The notes beneath the pieces were generated by a model. The model worked only from the letters and a program-made list of their open reading frames with translations. It ran no database searches and was not told where the DNA came from. Shown piece by piece: positions 42,366 to 51,433 of a stretch of 64,000 nucleotides of DNA. Where the stretch lies: NCBI RefSeq assembly GCF_024623455.1, contig NZ_JANIPJ010000004.1, positions 308,334-372,333 of the forward strand, read 5' to 3'. Within the stretch, counting starts at the first letter, position 1; every line of letters begins with the position of its first letter. The DNA comes from Paenibacillus soyae. GTDB taxonomy: Bacteria; Bacillota; Bacilli; Paenibacillales; Paenibacillaceae. The position numbers and the translations under genes were made by a program.

Positions 42366-44678
42366 ATGCGGGGGAATCTTTCGATCAAGCATAACTCGTT
42401 GTTTGTTAAGCTTCTGCTTTCCTTGACCGCCATCGCCGTCATTACCGTCATCCTCATCGCTACGGTCACGTATTCGATCTCGGCGGACAACAGCGTGCAG
42501 AACGCCATCTCCTACAACGAATCCATTCTGACTCAGCAGCAGGAGCTGATCCACAAAGAGCTGACCGCCATCCAATATGCCGCGTCCGGCATGATCTCGA
42601 CCCAATCGTATTTGTATCAGACGAACGCGGCGGGCAAGCTGACCGTCAGCTCGCTGATCGATCTGTCCGGCTTCGTGGAGGAGCAGAAGAAGATTAGCCC
42701 TTATATCGATTCCATCTATATGTACTACGAGCCGCTGCAGCTTGTCCTAACCTCGCGTCCCGAGATCAAGACGTCTCCCATATCGACCTTCGCCGACCGC
42801 TCCTGGATGGAGGCGTGGGAGAAGCCTTCGCGGAGCCGGACCCTCTGGATGACGGGGCGGCCGGACGGCTTCTCGGCGGACCGTACCGCGGCCAGCCTGC
42901 TGCAGAAGATGCCGCTGATCGGACAGGTGAACGGCGCCATCGTCGTCAATTTAAAGCTGGATTTGCTGTTCGACGACTACCTCAGCCATTATCACAACAA
43001 GAAAGGCGCCACGCTCGTACTGGGACCGAACTCCGAGCCGCTGTATTCCGATGACGCGGACGGCGAATCGCTGCTGCAGCGGATCGACCTTGGCCGGCTC
43101 ACCGAAGGGAACGGCTCCTACATCGACGATTCCGGCCGCATCGTCTCTTATACTACCTCGGAAATTACCGGCTGGCGCTTTGTGGATATTACGGAGAGAT
43201 CCGCCTTGCTGCAAGGGATGAATCGGATCAAAATTATCGTAATCGCCGTCGCCGCTACCTACCTGACGGCCGCCTTCGGGCTTTCCTTCTACCTGTCCCG
43301 AAGGCTGTACCGCCCGCTCCAGAGCGTGATCTCTTATATCGGAGGCGCCGATGCCGGCAAGCGCGACGGAGTCGCGGCGAATCAGCCGGCGGCCGACGAA
43401 GCCGGCTTCATTCGTCAACGCTTCGACCAGATGGTACGCAACTGGGAGACTCTTCTGAGAGAGAAGCGACAGGTGGACACTCTGCTGACCGACAACCGGA
43501 CGGCGATCAAGGAAAAATATTTAAACGATCTTCTCCAAGGCGGCGGCGCGGATCAGGCGGCGAAGCTGCTCGGGCTGCGGCTTGATTTCGCCAGGTTCGC
43601 CGTGCTGACGTTCGAGCTGGAGGAGCCGTATCCGATGAACAGCCCGGACGGCATCTTCCAATTCCATCTATTCCGTTACGGCCTGATGGAGGAGCTTGGC
43701 GCCGATCTCGACGGCGAAATATTCGCCAAGGACGACAAACGGACGGTCATCCTGCTCTCCGTGCCGCCGGATACGGAGCAGCTCCCGCTGGAGCAGGCCA
43801 AAAAGCTGAGGCAGCTGCTGCTTGAGCGGTACGGCCTGACCGTGACGATTGCCGTGAGCCGGATTTTCGGCGGCGAGCATGAGGTTCGCGCCGCTTACGA
43901 GGATGCCCTTGAAGCCTTGAATCTGAAAATATACATTGGAAAAGGCGAAATCCTGCCCTCATCGATATTGGAAGACTGGAAGGCAGGAGAGGAAGCTTAC
44001 TACTATCCGTTCGAGCTGGAGGCGAAGCTGCAGCAGGCGCTGCTTCTCACGGACAAAGAAGAAAGCTTCCAGACGATCCGCCTCATTACGAGAACCGCGA
44101 TCGACAAGAAGCTTGGCAAAGCGAATATTCAGCAGCTGTTCTTCCAGCTGAGCGGAGAGATCGTCAAGACGCTCGTTCAGACGCGCGGTGACATGACCGC
44201 CGTGTTCGGCGACCGTCCGTCTTATGCGGACGCGCTCGCCCGCGCCGAGACGCTGCCTGACATGGAAGCCTGCCTGCTGGACATGTGCGGCCGCATCATC
44301 GACTACCACAAGGAGAAGCGGTCCCGGATGTCGGATGTGACCCTCCAGCTGGCGACGGACTATATGGATGCCAACTTCAACAAAAACATCAGCGTGGATA
44401 CGGTCGCCGAGCACGTGCAGCGCAGCTCGTCTTATCTAAGCCGGATCTTCAAGGAAGCGACCGGCATGACCGTCGGCGACTATCTGATCCAGCTGCGGAT
44501 CAAGAGAGCCACCGAGCTGCTGCGGCAGCCGGGCCTCTCCATCGAAGACATTTGCGGGGAGATCGGCTACGCCAACGTCAGCTACTTCAACAAAATTTTC
44601 AAATCAAGGACGGGGCTGACCCCCGGCCAATACCGGCAGCAGCATTCAACCGAGCAGCTGCTGGGGTACAAAGGCTAG
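42366..44678 (+). CDS. Membrane-bound AraC family regulator with extracellular sensor
   Basis: A 770-residue one-component transmembrane regulator. Helix at about 12-37, an extracellular sensor of about 250 residues, second helix at about 289-312, then a HAMP-like stretch and a cytoplasmic region of about 300 residues that lacks a kinase motif. The AraC double HTH is at the C-terminus (about 660-765), with VAEHVQRSSSYLSRIF and SYFNKIFKSRTGLTPGQYR. GGGGGCAGCG precedes the ATG. It is divergent from the LplA/B/C operon and so probably activates it directly from an outside sugar signal. TATAAT at 42293-42298 is a candidate -10. Confidence 0.92.
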   Translation: MRGNLSIKHNSLFVKLLLSLTAIAVITVILIATVTYSISADNSVQNAISYNESILTQQQELIHKELTAIQYAASGMISTQSYLYQTNAAGKLTVSSLIDLSGFVEEQKKISPYIDSIYMYYEPLQLVLTSRPEIKTSPISTFADRSWMEAWEKPSRSRTLWMTGRPDGFSADRTAASLLQKMPLIGQVNGAIVVNLKLDLLFDDYLSHYHNKKGATLVLGPNSEPLYSDDADGESLLQRIDLGRLTEGNGSYIDDSGRIVSYTTSEITGWRFVDITERSALLQGMNRIKIIVIAVAATYLTAAFGLSFYLSRRLYRPLQSVISYIGGADAGKRDGVAANQPAADEAGFIRQRFDQMVRNWETLLREKRQVDTLLTDNRTAIKEKYLNDLLQGGGADQAAKLLGLRLDFARFAVLTFELEEPYPMNSPDGIFQFHLFRYGLMEELGADLDGEIFAKDDKRTVILLSVPPDTEQLPLEQAKKLRQLLLERYGLTVTIAVSRIFGGEHEVRAAYEDALEALNLKIYIGKGEILPSSILEDWKAGEEAYYYPFELEAKLQQALLLTDKEESFQTIRLITRTAIDKKLGKANIQQLFFQLSGEIVKTLVQTRGDMTAVFGDRPSYADALARAETLPDMEACLLDMCGRIIDYHKEKRSRMSDVTLQLATDYMDANFNKNISVDTVAEHVQRSSSYLSRIFKEATGMTVGDYLIQLRIKRATELLRQPGLSIEDICGEIGYANVSYFNKIFKSRTGLTPGQYRQQHSTEQLLGYKG

Positions 44679-44680
44679 CC

Positions 44681-45034
44681 CTATTCCGTGAAATGCCACA
44701 GCACCCCTGCCGTGTCCAGCAAATGGATTGCCCGTTTGCCGTACGGCTGAAGCTGCGGCGGCTTCGCGCGTACTCCGTATTTCGCGATGACGCCGCTGTC
44801 CTGAATATGGCGCCACCATGCATCCAAGTCCTCCACGCATAGCTCCAGCATGTAATTGTGCTGCAGCTCCTGGTTGCTGTAGTTCTGCAGATGGAATTCC
44901 AGCTCGTCGATTATAAATATCGTAAGCTCGTCACTGACGAATCGTTTCTCGAACCCAAGATCTTCATAGAAACGGACCGCAAGCGCGTAATCTTCGCCTG
45001 ACGGCACAAAAGGCCGTAATTTAAGTGCTCTCAC
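44681..45034 (-). CDS. VOC family protein (glyoxalase/bleomycin-resistance fold)
   Basis: A 117-residue single-domain VOC protein with the typical start (LRPFVPSGEDYALAVRFYEDLGF) and C-terminal WHFTE. GTG at 45034 is one base after the GlnRS stop, with GGGAGAGGATTAAC upstream, so it is coupled to the synthetase gene. The function is unknown; it is probably not a glyoxalase I. Confidence 0.88.
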   Translation of the reverse strand: MRALKLRPFVPSGEDYALAVRFYEDLGFEKRFVSDELTIFIIDELEFHLQNYSNQELQHNYMLELCVEDLDAWWRHIQDSGVIAKYGVRAKPPQLQPYGKRAIHLLDTAGVLWHFTE

Positions 45035-45035
45035 G

Positions 45036-46730
45036 TTAATCCTCTCCCCGGGCGTTCATTTTCTTCCACGTGTCCTTCAGCGGCACGATTCGGTTAAACA
45101 CGGGCTTTCCATTCATTGAACGCTCCGTGTCTACGCAAAAGTAACCATGCCGGAAAAATTGGAGCTTATCCCCGCGCTTGGCATGCGCGGCGTAAGCCTC
45201 CAAAACCGCGTCCTCCACTTTTACCAAGGAGTCGGGATTCAATACGGCCGTCCAATCCTCGCCATCCTCTGGCGCTTCTTCCCGAAGAAGCAGCCTCTCG
45301 TACAAATGGACGTCGGCCAAAGCGCCATGCTCCGCGGATACCCAATGAATCGTACCCTTCACCTTGCGGCCGGCGAAGCCCGTGCCGCTTTTGGTTTGCG
45401 GATCGTAGGTGCAGCGCAGCTCCGTTACCTCTCCCGTGCCCGGATCCTTGACGACCTCGTCGCATCGGATGAAATAGGCGCCTTTCAAGCGAACCTCCGC
45501 GTTCGGACTTAGCCGGTGAAACCCTTTGGAGGGCTGTTCCATAAAGTCGTCCCGTTCGATATAAATCGTTCTGGAGAAAGCAACCTCCCGGGCTCCAAGA
45601 GCCTCGTTCTCGCTGTTGTTCTCGATCGCGAGCAGCTCGGTTTCATCCTCGGGATAGTTGGTGATGACGACCTTGAGCGGCCGCAGCACGGCCATCACGC
45701 TGACGGTTTTAGGCTTTAGATCCTGCCGCAGACATTGATCCAGCAGCGAAATGTCGACCGTGCTTTGCGTCCGGATGCCGCCGATCTCGCGAGTGAATGC
45801 CCGAATACTGTCCGGCGTGTAACCCCTGCGCCGTAATCCCCGGAGCGTCGGAAGTCTGGGATCGTCCCAGCCGTCGACAAAGCCGCCTTCCACAAGCTGC
45901 CTAAGGAACCGTTTGCTGGTGACGACTCCCGTGAGACTGAGGCGGCCGAATTCCCTCTGCCGCGGAGGATCCGTCCATTCGAGCTCCCTTAGAACCCACT
46001 CGTAGAGCGGCCGGTGATCCTTGAATTCGATCGAGCATAACGAATACGTAATGCCTTCGATCGCGTCTTGAATCGGATGGGCGAAATCGTACATCGGGTA
46101 GATACACCATTCATTCTTGGTCCTGTAATGCTCGGCATGAATAATTCGATAAAGGACGGGGTCCCGCAGATTGATGTTCGGCGAAGCCATATCGATTCTA
46201 GCCCGCAGAACCTTGGAGCCGGACGGGAACGCGCCCTCCTTCATCTTCGCGAATAAGGCCAGGTTCTCCTCCGCGCCCCGGTCTCGATAAGGACTGTTCC
46301 GGCCCGGCTCCGTCAGGGTTCCTCGATTAGCGGCCAATTCGTCCGGCGTTAGGTCGCAGACGTAGGCCTTGCCCCGTCTAATCAAGGCGACGGCGGCCTC
46401 ATAGATCTTGTCCGCGTAATCGGAACCGTAGTAGATATGCCGGCCTGGATCGTACCCGAGCCACCTCATATCTTCGATGATCGCATTTACGTACTCGATA
46501 TCTTCCTTCAGCGGGTTCGTATCGTCGAAGCGCAGATGGAACGTGCCGTTATAGCGCTCCGCGATCGAATAGTTGGTATGGATCGCGTAGGCGCTCCCGA
46601 TATGCAGGTAACCGTTGGGCTCGGGCGGGAACCGCGTGCGCATCTCCCTGCCGATCGGCTGCTGACCCAGCTCCTCCTCGATAAGTCTATACATGAAATG
46701 ATCCATTGATTGCTCGTTCAGGCTTCGCAT
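45036..46730 (-). CDS. glnS: Glutaminyl-tRNA synthetase
   Basis: A 564-residue class Ic synthetase that charges tRNA-Gln with glutamine. HIGH motif in NGYLHIGSA, the region FDDTNP, the KMSKS-like motif VVTSKRFL, and a C-terminal anticodon-binding double beta-barrel. Length agrees with bacterial GlnRS; there is no YqeY fusion at the C-terminus. GAAGGAGGAG precedes the ATG. The gene has its own promoter and T-box leader with a likely Gln specifier. Many Gram-positives instead use the GatCAB amidotransferase, so GlnRS here could come from transfer or be a lineage trait. Confidence 0.95.
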   Translation of the reverse strand: MRSLNEQSMDHFMYRLIEEELGQQPIGREMRTRFPPEPNGYLHIGSAYAIHTNYSIAERYNGTFHLRFDDTNPLKEDIEYVNAIIEDMRWLGYDPGRHIYYGSDYADKIYEAAVALIRRGKAYVCDLTPDELAANRGTLTEPGRNSPYRDRGAEENLALFAKMKEGAFPSGSKVLRARIDMASPNINLRDPVLYRIIHAEHYRTKNEWCIYPMYDFAHPIQDAIEGITYSLCSIEFKDHRPLYEWVLRELEWTDPPRQREFGRLSLTGVVTSKRFLRQLVEGGFVDGWDDPRLPTLRGLRRRGYTPDSIRAFTREIGGIRTQSTVDISLLDQCLRQDLKPKTVSVMAVLRPLKVVITNYPEDETELLAIENNSENEALGAREVAFSRTIYIERDDFMEQPSKGFHRLSPNAEVRLKGAYFIRCDEVVKDPGTGEVTELRCTYDPQTKSGTGFAGRKVKGTIHWVSAEHGALADVHLYERLLLREEAPEDGEDWTAVLNPDSLVKVEDAVLEAYAAHAKRGDKLQFFRHGYFCVDTERSMNGKPVFNRIVPLKDTWKKMNARGED

Positions 46731-46770
46731 CGCCGTCTCCTCCTTCTATTCCATTTGCTTAGCGGAAAAA

Positions 46771-47062
46771 CAAAAAAACTTCACCCCCAAGACCCGTTCA
46801 AGTCTTGGGGACGAAGTTTCTTTCGCGATTCGCGGTGCCACCCCAGTTTATTAATATGTCGCCATATCAATCTCTTCAAGTACGGCATGACAATCCATGC
46901 TTATACTCTAGCCCTGTAACGGGAGCGCCCGTCATGCCATCCCCATGGATAAGTTCCGGCATGCTGCTCGGAGGCTTGGTTCGGGGAGTCGTCCTCTGCT
47001 CCTTTTCAGCTGCCGGAGCTCTCTGTTAGAGAACGTCGATCCCTTACTCTTCTCGTCGTCGC
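46771..47062 (-). ncRNA. T-box leader of glnS, probable CAA (Gln) specifier
   Basis: Minus-strand leader of about 290 bases. The conserved T-box GGGTGGCACCGCG is at about 46844-46832, followed by a terminator hairpin (CTTCGTCCCCAAGAC pairing with GTCTTGGGGGTGAAG, then TTTTTTT). In Stem I the specifier region reads GAAC-CAA-GCC; CAA lies at 46978-46976. This is the Gln codon expected for the gene controlled. Confidence 0.85.
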
Positions 47063-47079
47063 GTTTGAATGTTCCTACC

Positions 47080-47108
47080 ATCATACTGAATATTCGCGCA
47101 ATTGTAAA
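47080..47108 (-). promoter_or_regulatory. SigA promoter of the glnS T-box transcript
   Basis: On the minus strand TTTACA (47108-47103) and TATGAT (47085-47080) are separated by exactly 17 bases, about 20 bases before the start of Stem I. Confidence 0.7.
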
Positions 47109-47210
47109 CGGACAGAGCTCGAACGATCAGCCCTCGCCTCGTTCCGGCAAGTTGCATTCGCCTGAATCATCCACCATACTGATACTAATAACTAGCAAAG
47201 GATGATTCAA

Positions 47211-47510
47211 ATGCGTGAATGCTTGTTCCATTTCAAAGTCATCGAAGGCGGGAGCAGCAAGGAATACCGGGCATTAACGATGATTCCCGACGGCAAGCAT
47301 CCCGAAATTTCCGACTTCATGCGGTCCTTCGAGGGACTCGGCTATAAGGTTAAGCTGGAGAACGAACGCGAGCTGATCTTCCACTCTTTGGACAGCGGCG
47401 ATCCTTATAAGATCGACATTACCAAGATCGAGCTGAAGGGCGAAGAGCAGGATGACATCGCCCACGACGGCGAGCTTCGCGCCATTCTGAGCCATTTGAT
47501 CAGAAAGTAG
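47211..47510 (+). CDS. Hypothetical protein, 99 residues
   Basis: Not recognised. A small acidic-basic soluble protein, start at 47211 (MRECLFHFKVIEGG) with AAAGG nine bases upstream. It is followed after 35 bases by an AraC-type gene, and an operon is possible. There is no signal, membrane helix or Cys motif. Confidence 0.6.
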   Translation: MRECLFHFKVIEGGSSKEYRALTMIPDGKHPEISDFMRSFEGLGYKVKLENERELIFHSLDSGDPYKIDITKIELKGEEQDDIAHDGELRAILSHLIRK

Positions 47511-47545
47511 CTGCTAATCAATTCCATGACACGGAGGGCGGATAG

Positions 47546-48352
47546 ATGGCCAACGTAACCTTCTACCGGGACGAAGCGCTTCCGTTTCTAGAAGCCAAAC
47601 ATTGCCAGGGAAGCGATCTCGCGTATCAGAAGCATTTTCATGAGGAGTATTCCATCGGCTTGATTCGCAGGGGCGAAACGCAGGCTTGGTGCGACGGCCT
47701 GAATTGGCGCGTGGAGGCCGGGAGGATGATCAGCTTCCCTCCGCTTATGATGCATGCCTGCCAGCCCGCCGAGGAGGCCGACTGGACGTACGACATGCTG
47801 TTCGTCAAGCCGGAATGGAAGGACCGTCTCGAGCTTCCCCATATCGACCGGCTGAACATCCCCTTTCTGCTGGAAAACGTCAAAAACGAAGTCTGCGGCA
47901 AGCTTTTGGCTAACGTTGTGCGCAGCCTCTCCCGTTCGGACTCCCCGCTGGAGAAGGAGACGGCGCTCATCGAGCTGGTTCGCGCCCTCGTTAGCAAGAA
48001 CGCCTTCGATTTGGAGCACGAAACTTTCGGAGAGAAGGAGCAGAAGTACGTCAAGGCGGTTAAGGCGTATATCCACGCCCATTACCGGGAGAGGATCACG
48101 CTGGAGCAGTTGGAGCAGGAGATCGGAATCAGCCGCTTCCACCTCATCCGGATGTTCAAGAAGAGCACGCATCTGCCTCCGCACGCGTACCAGAATTTGC
48201 TGCGGGTCAATCATGCCAAGGCAGCGCTGAAGGGCAAGAAGCCCATCGCGGACATCGCTCTGGATGCCGGCTATTACGATCAGAGCCATTTTGCCAAAGC
48301 GTTCGCGCGCATCGTGGGCACAACGCCTCATCAATACTCGGTATCGGTTTAG
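47546..48352 (+). CDS. AraC family transcriptional regulator
   Basis: A 268-residue regulator. The N-terminal cupin (KHFHEEYSIGLIRRGET) is followed by an AraC HTH at about 165-262 (IGISRFHLIRMFKKSTHLPPHAYQ, DQSHFAKAFARIVGTTPHQYS split over the chain). CGGAGGGCGG lies upstream of the ATG. It precedes the proline dehydrogenase homologue by 79 bases on the same strand and could control it, but such genes also often control unrelated exporters. Confidence 0.9.
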   Translation: MANVTFYRDEALPFLEAKHCQGSDLAYQKHFHEEYSIGLIRRGETQAWCDGLNWRVEAGRMISFPPLMMHACQPAEEADWTYDMLFVKPEWKDRLELPHIDRLNIPFLLENVKNEVCGKLLANVVRSLSRSDSPLEKETALIELVRALVSKNAFDLEHETFGEKEQKYVKAVKAYIHAHYRERITLEQLEQEIGISRFHLIRMFKKSTHLPPHAYQNLLRVNHAKAALKGKKPIADIALDAGYYDQSHFAKAFARIVGTTPHQYSVSV

Positions 48353-48431
48353 GAGAAAGCAATTTTTTACAATCCTCCACTCGAGCCTCGGTTGTACACT
48401 GAGGGTAGAGAACCGGAGGAGGGAACATGGA

Positions 48432-49403
48432 ATGGCAACAACGGATGTGGAACAACGATTTGCGGCAACGATGAAGTCCCTTGCCCGGCGGGCGGATCTG
48501 AAGGAATACGTGGAGCGGACACCGGCGGTGTACGCGCTCTTGCAACGAGCCGCGGCCAAGTATGTGGCCGGCGACAGACGAGCGGAGGCGCTCGAAGCCG
48601 GGATACGGCTCGGGGAGAAGGATTACGCGGTATCCATCGAATATATCGGGGAGAATACGGCGGATGCCGCCGCCTGCGAAGACGCGGTGCGGGAGATGGG
48701 AGAGATCGTCCGGGATCTGGCGGAACGCGGAATGTCGGGACGCGTCTCGTTCGACCTCTCCCATATCGGACTGATGGTGGATGCGGAGCTGGCCTATAAG
48801 GGATTGGTAGCGTTGGCGGAGCAAGCGGAGCAGGCTGGCATCGAATTATTCATCAGCATGGAGGAAGCCGCGAAGACGGAGGAGATTCTTGCCGTTTACC
48901 GTCGTGCGGCGGCCCGTTACTCCAATATCGGCATTACGCTGCAGGCGCAGCTTCATCGGACGGTACAGGACTTGAATCGTCTGCGGAGCGATGCGACCGG
49001 ACGCGTTCGATTGGTCAAAGGCGCGTATCAGGAACCGTCCGGGCTGTCGATCCCCCGCTCGGAGGAGCTGAATGAGCGTTATTTGGGACTGGTCGAGGAT
49101 GCGATAGAGCAAGGGCATCGGATTTCCATCGCCACGCACGACGAGGGAATCGTCGACGAAGTGATCCGGCGCGGGTGGGCTCGGCTGCCGGGCGTTGAGT
49201 TCGAGATGCTGTACGGCATCCGCCCCGATCTGTGCAGCAGGCTGAAGCAGGCTGCGTATCCCGTCCGCGTCTACCTGACCTACGGCCGCGAGTGGTACCT
49301 GTACCTCTGCCATAGGATTGCCGAATATCCGCCCAACATCTATCAGGCGATCGTCGACATCGCCAGCGAGGCGCAGGCAGATTCGGCGGCGGCTTACGAG
49401 TGA
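48432..49403 (+). CDS. Proline dehydrogenase family protein
   Basis: A 323-residue flavoprotein of the PRODH TIM-barrel family, which oxidises proline to pyrroline-5-carboxylate. Start at 48432 is preceded by GGAGGAGGG. Conserved elements are the segment SFDLSHIGLMVDAELAY, RVRLVKGAYQEP and the C-terminal YGREWYLYLCHRIAEYPPN. The usual Arg-Arg pair that binds the proline carboxylate is His-Arg here (CHR), which may change affinity or substrate. No P5C dehydrogenase gene is adjacent. A flavin enzyme with another cyclic imino acid substrate is possible. Confidence 0.85.
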   Translation: MATTDVEQRFAATMKSLARRADLKEYVERTPAVYALLQRAAAKYVAGDRRAEALEAGIRLGEKDYAVSIEYIGENTADAAACEDAVREMGEIVRDLAERGMSGRVSFDLSHIGLMVDAELAYKGLVALAEQAEQAGIELFISMEEAAKTEEILAVYRRAAARYSNIGITLQAQLHRTVQDLNRLRSDATGRVRLVKGAYQEPSGLSIPRSEELNERYLGLVEDAIEQGHRISIATHDEGIVDEVIRRGWARLPGVEFEMLYGIRPDLCSRLKQAAYPVRVYLTYGREWYLYLCHRIAEYPPNIYQAIVDIASEAQADSAAAYE

Positions 49404-49440
49404 GCCGTGCCTATGGGCGACGTGTTTGACGAGAATGGAG

Positions 49441-49475
49441 AACAACCCAGCCGATTGCGAGTCGGCAGGGTTGTT
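49441..49475. terminator. Weak hairpin between convergent genes
   Basis: AACAACCC pairs with GGGTTGTT, with CCGA/TCGG inside. There is no T-run on either strand, so terminator activity is doubtful. Confidence 0.4.
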
Positions 49476-49507
49476 GCAGTACAGTGTCAATTTGCAAAAT
49501 AAAGCTT

Positions 49508-51271
49508 CTATTTCAAATTGATCGTTCTGATTTTCTCCATATCGATCTTCGGTTCCCGCTTGATCGTAAGCAAGCCGTTAACCTCCTGCTGCACGTCGGT
49601 CAGCTGCGTGTAACAGAAGCCGCAGACGTAATCCAGGTTTTTGATCGCTTGCGTAATGCCTTCGTAGCGCGCAAGAAACTCTTCTTCGTTCTTCACCTGG
49701 TTGCCGTAGCCCCAGCCTTCCTCGCTCTTGAACGCGATGCCGCCGTATTCGCTAATCATAACCGGCTGTCCCTGGTAGCTATATCCGCTTGCGAAAGGAT
49801 AATGGTGTTTGTCATGCGGCATGTCGCCGCTGAGCAGCGCGTCCTTATTCTTATACCGCGCTTCCAATACGGAGCCGAGCTCCTCGTAGTCGTGCAGCGT
49901 AATAATATCCGAGCTCGTATGCTCCCAGCCGTCGTTCACGACAACGGGTCTCATCTGATCGTACGATTTCGTCAAATGATAGATCGATTCGGTGAACTGC
50001 TGCTGCTTGCGATCCTTCGAGATGCCTCCGATGCCCCACGATTCGTTGAAAGGCACCCATGTCACGATGCTCGGGTGGTTGTAATGCTGGCGGACGACTT
50101 CCATCCACTCCTTGGTGAACCGCTCGATCGCGTCGTCGCCGAACTCGTAAGCGGCCGCGATCTCCGACCAGACGAGCAAGCCCTTGCGGTCCGCCCAATA
50201 CAGGAATCTCGGATCCTCCAGCTTCTGATGCTTGCGCACCCCGTTGAAGCCGAGCGCCAGCGTCTTCTCGATATCCTCGATAATCGCCTCCTCGGACGGC
50301 GGCGTTAGATGCGTATCCTCCCAATAGCCTTGATCGAGAAGAAGGCGCTGATAATACGGATGGTTGTTGATCAGGATGCGGCCGCCCTTGATCTCGATGC
50401 GGCGCATGCCGAAGTACGTGCGGGCCGTGTCGACCGGCTTGCCGTCTTTCTTCAGAATAACCTCCGCGTCGTACAAATTCGGATGGTTCGGATGCCAAGC
50501 GTGAACCTTCCACTCGCCAATGTCGTTCATGACGCTAAGGTCCACCTTGACGAACCTCCGATCGACGTTCGTTTCGGTCGAACGAATCAGCTTCCCGTCG
50601 TAGCTGATGATCGTTTGCAGCGTCAAGCCGTCGAAGGATCGAGCGGTTTGACCCAGCTCGTATTCGAAGGTTACCGACGCCTCTTCCATACTCGGCGTTA
50701 TCTTCGCCCTCTTAACATGCAGCGCATCGACGTACTCGAGCCAGACGGACTGCCAGATCCCCGTCGTCTGCACGTACCAGCATCCGAAGCTGTGATCGAC
50801 CCAGCGCTGCTTGCCGCGCGGCTGCATCGTGCTGTTGCCGTCCTCTACCCGGACGGTGATGCGATTGTCTCCACCAACCTTAATGGCATCCGTAATATCG
50901 AAGGAAAATGCGGCATACCCCCCCTCGTGCGAACCGACATGCACGCCGTTCACCCAGACCTTGGCCTCGTAATCGACGGCTTGGAAATGAAGGATGATCC
51001 GTTTGTCCCCTATTTCTGCAGGGATGGAGACGCTCCGTTCATACCATACGCAGGGATGGAACTTCTCTTCGCCGATGCCGCTTGCCTTCGTCTCGTAGGT
51101 GAATGGGACCTGAATCGTCCGATCCGCATCAAGCTTGTCGTACCACTTGCCGTTCTCCCCTTCGAACGAATCGTCGAAACGGAAGCCCCACTCTCCGTTC
51201 AGCAGCTGCCATTCGTCGCGCACCCATTGCGGCCGCGGGTAATCCTTCACATAGTTGTGCGTGCTGGCCAT
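49508..51271 (-). CDS. GH2-family glycosidase (beta-galactosidase/beta-glucuronidase type)
   Basis: A 587-residue cytoplasmic enzyme. Start at 51271 (MASTHNYVKDYPRPQW) follows AAGGGAG. The order is jelly-roll domain with WYERSVSIP and KVWVNGVHVG, Ig-like domain, then TIM barrel with acid/base Glu in WVPFNESWG and nucleophile Glu in VMISEYGG. Length is close to the 600-residue beta-glucuronidases and to short GH2 enzymes. It is transcribed from a near-perfect promoter (TTGACA, GATAAT) that overlaps an operator shared with the divergent ArsR-type regulator. The true sugar is unknown. Confidence 0.92.
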   Translation of the reverse strand: MASTHNYVKDYPRPQWVRDEWQLLNGEWGFRFDDSFEGENGKWYDKLDADRTIQVPFTYETKASGIGEEKFHPCVWYERSVSIPAEIGDKRIILHFQAVDYEAKVWVNGVHVGSHEGGYAAFSFDITDAIKVGGDNRITVRVEDGNSTMQPRGKQRWVDHSFGCWYVQTTGIWQSVWLEYVDALHVKRAKITPSMEEASVTFEYELGQTARSFDGLTLQTIISYDGKLIRSTETNVDRRFVKVDLSVMNDIGEWKVHAWHPNHPNLYDAEVILKKDGKPVDTARTYFGMRRIEIKGGRILINNHPYYQRLLLDQGYWEDTHLTPPSEEAIIEDIEKTLALGFNGVRKHQKLEDPRFLYWADRKGLLVWSEIAAAYEFGDDAIERFTKEWMEVVRQHYNHPSIVTWVPFNESWGIGGISKDRKQQQFTESIYHLTKSYDQMRPVVVNDGWEHTSSDIITLHDYEELGSVLEARYKNKDALLSGDMPHDKHHYPFASGYSYQGQPVMISEYGGIAFKSEEGWGYGNQVKNEEEFLARYEGITQAIKNLDYVCGFCYTQLTDVQQEVNGLLTIKREPKIDMEKIRTINLK

Positions 51272-51340
51272 GTTTTCCCACTCCCTTTTGTTAATCAATA
51301 AGTTAATTGAATAATGAATGAGTAACACTTACTTGTTCAC

Positions 51341-51369
51341 ATTATCCGAAAATGACGATTATATGTCAA
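51341..51369 (-). promoter_or_regulatory. SigA promoter of the GH2 gene
   Basis: Minus strand TTGACA (51369-51364), 17-base spacer, GATAAT (51346-51341), about 70 bases upstream of the start. The -35 partly overlaps the inverted repeat at 51368. Confidence 0.8.
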
Positions 51370-51416
51370 CCAAAAGTTGATTAATTAACCTTTTGGTTAT
51401 ATAATCAAACCAAAAA
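51368..51416. promoter_or_regulatory. Operator of the divergent GH2/ArsR-type regulator pair
   Basis: AACCAAAAGTT (51368-51378) and AACCTTTTGGTT (51387-51398) form an inverted repeat; a third half-copy, AACCAAAAA, is at 51408-51416. The repeat overlaps the -35 of the GH2 promoter and the -35 and spacer of the regulator promoter, so one protein can silence both. Confidence 0.7.
51377..51405 (+). promoter_or_regulatory. SigA promoter of the ArsR-type regulator
   Basis: Plus strand TTGATT (51377-51382), 17-base spacer, TATAAT (51400-51405). It lies within the operator region and about 30 bases before the start. Confidence 0.75.
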
Positions 51417-51433
51417 CGATGAGGTTAACCGTC

